Assembly (NCBI GenBank): GCA_009781815.1
Contig: WQVB01000062.1
Coordinates: forward strand, 1-7,113
From: Defluviitaleaceae bacterium
Lineage (GTDB): Bacteria > Bacillota > Clostridia > Lachnospirales > WRAX01
DNA: 7,113 bases
Direction: 5' to 3'
The notes beneath the pieces are model-generated. The model searched no databases. It saw only the letters and a list, made by a program, of their open reading frames with translations, and had not been told where the DNA came from. Both the position numbers and the translations under genes were made by a program. Positions within the stretch are counted from its first letter, which is position 1, and each line of letters starts with the position of its first letter. This document shows positions 5,892-7,113 of the stretch, in pieces.

Positions 5892-5966
5892 ATGACCACT
5901 CTCCGCCATCAGGCCTACAGGGGTAGGGTGTATTTTGTCAGCAACCTATTTTGCGGGAGATATTAA
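5892..5966 (+). CDS. Possible 24-codon leader ORF
   Basis: An ATG at 5892 is preceded by AGGAG (5881-5885) with 6 bases between, and opens 24 codons ending TAA one base before the ATG of the next gene. The peptide begins MTTLRHQAYRGRVYF and resembles nothing I know. The stretch is more GC-rich than its surroundings and also holds a small hairpin (CCTAC 5914-5918 with GTAGG 5923-5927), so it may be a structured leader and not a coding sequence. If the weak promoter at 5845-5875 is right, transcription would begin about at the ribosome binding site and the ORF would be poorly translated. Confidence 0.25.
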   Translation: MTTLRHQAYRGRVYFVSNLFCGRY

Positions 5967-5967
5967 A

Positions 5968-6258
5968 ATGGATATTAAAAAAATCTTTGAAAACCCCCGT
6001 CGCAATGCGGTTTTGGCCATGTTGCCTCATATGGATATACAAAATCAAAAGAAAATGGCCATGATGATAAAATTGATGGAGATAAAGGATATTTTAAACT
6101 ACTACGAAAATATTGATGAGAGAGCTATAAGCAGCCAAAACATATGCAAAAAAACTTTGGTGGCAGATTTGATGCCCCATATGAACCAAGATGCACAAAA
6201 ATCTATGCAGGGCATGTTGCAAGTTTTAGAGATGCAAGAGCTTTTGTCTAATTCTTAG
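5968..6258 (+). CDS. Hypothetical 96-residue protein with two internal repeats
   Basis: I do not recognise the family. The protein is methionine-rich, helical and soluble. It contains two copies of a unit of about 30 residues exactly 50 residues apart: VLAMLPHMDIQNQKKMAMM (15-33) continuing to LMEIKDIL, and VADLMPHMNQDAQKSMQGM (65-83) continuing to VLEMQELL. Each unit has the plan L-x-P-H-M, a polar loop, then an amphipathic helix ending in an E-x-x-x-hydrophobic-L pattern. I chose ATG 5968, with GGGAGA (5955-5960) 7 bases upstream, over TTG 5935. The next gene starts 13 bases after its stop, so the two form an operon. The repeat form suggests a binding or scaffold role, but no function is claimed. 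Confidence 0.75.
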   Translation: MDIKKIFENPRRNAVLAMLPHMDIQNQKKMAMMIKLMEIKDILNYYENIDERAISSQNICKKTLVADLMPHMNQDAQKSMQGMLQVLEMQELLSNS

Positions 6259-6271
6259 GAGGAGAGAAAAA

Positions 6272-6523
6272 ATGAACCAAAAAACTATAGAAATTTTAGG
6301 CACAGAAAACACCGCTTTACTTTCAGAGTTTTTGGATAGAATAAAAGGTAAGAGCATAAATGAGATTATCCCCTTACTAAGCGAATTTAAAAAAAGGCTG
6401 CCAGAGGGTAAAAGCTTTACCCCTGAAGAAAAAGAAGCTATTTTGGAAGAATGTCTAAGCACCTTGCCTGAAGGCGAAAGAAACAAATATAAAGCCTTTT
6501 TAAAAACCATGCGTATAATGTAG
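6272..6523 (+). CDS. Hypothetical 83-residue charged helical protein
   Basis: A strong AGGAGG ribosome binding site (in 6257-6266) precedes ATG 6272, and the frame ends in TAG at 6521-6523. The product is soluble, rich in Glu and Lys, and predicted largely helical by eye. Two segments share a loose plan with each other: LLSEFKKRLPEGKSFTPEEK (about 34-53) and ECLSTLPEGERNKYKAFLK (about 60-78). Both contain L-P-E-G. This also echoes the LPHM repeat units of the preceding gene, so the two small proteins might be distant relatives or partners. No family was recognised and no enzymatic motif is visible. It lies 13 bases after the preceding gene, in the same operon. Confidence 0.7.
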   Translation: MNQKTIEILGTENTALLSEFLDRIKGKSINEIIPLLSEFKKRLPEGKSFTPEEKEAILEECLSTLPEGERNKYKAFLKTMRIM

Positions 6524-6574
6524 CAGGTTTTATGGCGGAATATGTCAAAATAAAAATCCCCCTTCTTGGCACAA

Positions 6575-6580
6575 TATAAT
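6575..6580 (+). promoter_or_regulatory. Candidate -10 box for the DUF378 gene
   Basis: A perfect TATAAT lies just upstream of the leader hairpin of the DUF378 gene. No matching -35 hexamer sits at 16-18 bases, so the promoter call is tentative. Confidence 0.35.
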
Positions 6581-6590
6581 AGAGAATATC

Positions 6591-6630
6591 TTGCTCCACC
6601 AAACAAAGCTTATTTTGGCTGGTGGAGCAA
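6591..6630 (+). promoter_or_regulatory. Perfect 11-bp leader hairpin before the DUF378 gene
   Basis: TTGCTCCACCA (6591-6601) and TGGTGGAGCAA (6620-6630) are exact reverse complements around an 18-base loop. The hairpin ends 7 bases before the AAGGAGGG ribosome binding site (6638-6645). There is no T-run after it, so it is not a terminator of the upstream operon. It could be a transcript-stabilising 5' stem, a protein-binding site or an operator. Confidence 0.7.
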
Positions 6631-6652
6631 ACAAAACAAGGAGGGAAAACTT

Positions 6653-6877
6653 TTGGAAAATAGATTTTTAAATTGGACTTGCCTAACGCTTATAGTAATA
6701 GGAGCTATCAACTGGGGTCTTGTTGGTTTTTTTCAATTTGACCTTATAGCGGCTATTTTTGGCGGCATGTCTTCTTGGGGTTCTCGCATCGTCTATTCTC
6801 TTATAGGTTTAGCTGGTCTTTACAGCTTAAGCTTTTTCAGAGTGTTTGACAGAGACCGTCGCAGAAGTACATCATAA
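6653..6877 (+). CDS. DUF378 family two-helix membrane protein (YuzA-like)
   Basis: The 74-residue product has two membrane helices at about 8-27 and 45-62 and a basic tail (DRDRRR). The family signature is clear: TLIVIGAINWGLVGFFQFD (12-30), then LIAAIFGG, then IVYSLIGLAGLY. DUF378 proteins are small inner-membrane proteins of unknown function, widespread in Bacillota. I chose TTG 6653 because AAGGAGGG (6638-6645) lies 7 bases before it and it gives the family's normal length. The open frame extends back to 6566, but that part would translate through the leader hairpin and has no ribosome binding site. A terminator follows. A candidate -10 box and a stem-loop precede it, so it may be transcribed separately from the two small genes upstream. 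Confidence 0.88.
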   Translation: MENRFLNWTCLTLIVIGAINWGLVGFFQFDLIAAIFGGMSSWGSRIVYSLIGLAGLYSLSFFRVFDRDRRRSTS

Positions 6878-6891
6878 CTTAGTTTCAACAT

Positions 6892-6922
6892 AAAATCCCC
6901 TCTCATACAGAAGGGGGTTTTT
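6892..6922 (+). terminator. Intrinsic terminator of the DUF378 gene
   Basis: AAAATCCCCTCT pairs with AGAAGGGGGTTTT, with one bulged A and one G-U pair, around the loop CATAC. Five T residues and ATTTG follow. The A-rich 5' side would let it also work from the other direction. Confidence 0.85.
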
Positions 6923-6943
6923 ATTTGTTCATAATATCCTATT

Positions 6944-6991
6944 CGTCATTGCGAGCCCTTAGCAAGGGACGCAATAGACTTCTAACGAAAC
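6944..6991. repeat. Dispersed intergenic repeat of the CGTCATTGCGAGCCCTT type
   Basis: CGTCATTGCGAGCCCTT (6944-6960) matches 3850-3866 at 16 of 17 positions. GCAATAGACT with the following 11 bases (6971-6991) matches 4023-4043 at 18 of 21. The two ends lie 10 bases apart here but about 156 bases apart in the other copy. CCCTT and AAGGG (6956-6960 and 6964-6968) can form a small stem. Confidence 0.7.
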
Positions 6992-7018
6992 AAATCCAAG
7001 ACGCAACCCAACCCTGTA

Positions 7019-7104
7019 GGGAATGGATTTATCCATTCCGAATGATTTGGGATATTACCAATAATCCTTCAGCAAGGCAATGCGGAACGCATAAATCCAT
7101 TCCC
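7019..7104. repeat. Palindromic repeat at the right end of the window
   Basis: GGAATGGA (7020-7027) and TCCATTCC (7032-7039) form an 8-bp stem with a 4-base loop. GGGAATGGATTTAT (7019-7032) is also an exact reverse complement of 7091-7104, so two mutually exclusive pairings are possible. No gene is seen from 6923 to the window end. Confidence 0.7.
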
Positions 7105-7113
7105 GATACATTA

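Noticed and set aside
6567..6585. A sigma-54-like TTGGCAC before the DUF378 gene
   Set aside because: The matching -12 element with GC at the right distance is absent; the overlapping TATAAT is a simpler reading.
6226..6606. A 126-codon minus-strand ORF across the second small gene
   Set aside because: It lies opposite a gene with an excellent ribosome binding site, spans the gene's flanks, and has no recognisable motif.

Overview
The window looks like a stretch of a Bacillota (Clostridia-type) chromosome. The evidence is strong AGGAGG-type ribosome binding sites, several TTG starts, moderately low GC, a DUF6514-like small protein, a clostridial-style pyridoxamine/pyridoxal kinase and a DUF378 membrane protein. 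No genus can be named from the sequence alone. No rRNA, tRNA, CRISPR array, transposase or prophage gene was seen.

Left part (1-1421) is accessory and partly decayed. A 5'-truncated hypothetical gene (DUF6756-like) is followed by about 310 bases with no intact gene. The last part of that gap is a frameshifted fossil of the 3' end of argS (arginyl-tRNA synthetase). Directly after the fossil's stop codon comes a two-gene MNT/HEPN toxin-antitoxin module: mntA carries GS-x10-D-x-D and hepT carries R-x4-H-x-Y, and the two genes overlap by 14 bases. The module runs into lepA (1455-3254, elongation factor 4) in the same orientation with only 33 bases between, so lepA may share its transcript.

Middle part (3251-4948). 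lepA ends tail-to-tail with a four-helix membrane protein gene, their ends overlapping by 4 bases. Then comes a 620-base repeat-rich intergenic region. It holds a nested inverted repeat built on CGTCATTGCGGGC, a hairpin about 49 bp long built on CCCGTGCTTGACACGGG, and a 21-bp tandem repeat at the hairpin's outer edge. A small DUF6514-like gene on the minus strand follows, with a promoter and a hairpin at its end.

Right part (4949-7113). A pyridoxine-type vitamin kinase gene (minus strand, good promoter and terminator) diverges from a small operon. The operon encodes an unrecognised 96-residue protein made of two 50-residue-spaced repeats and an unrecognised 83-residue charged protein. A DUF378 (YuzA-like) two-helix membrane protein follows, with a perfect 11-bp hairpin in its leader and a terminator after it. 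The right end returns to dispersed repeat sequence related to the 3850-4043 element, plus another palindromic repeat cut near the window edge.

I see no clearly new multi-gene defence or metabolic system. The points most worth a second look are the MNT/HEPN pair abutting an argS fossil and lepA, the composite intergenic repeats, and the repeat-containing small-protein operon.
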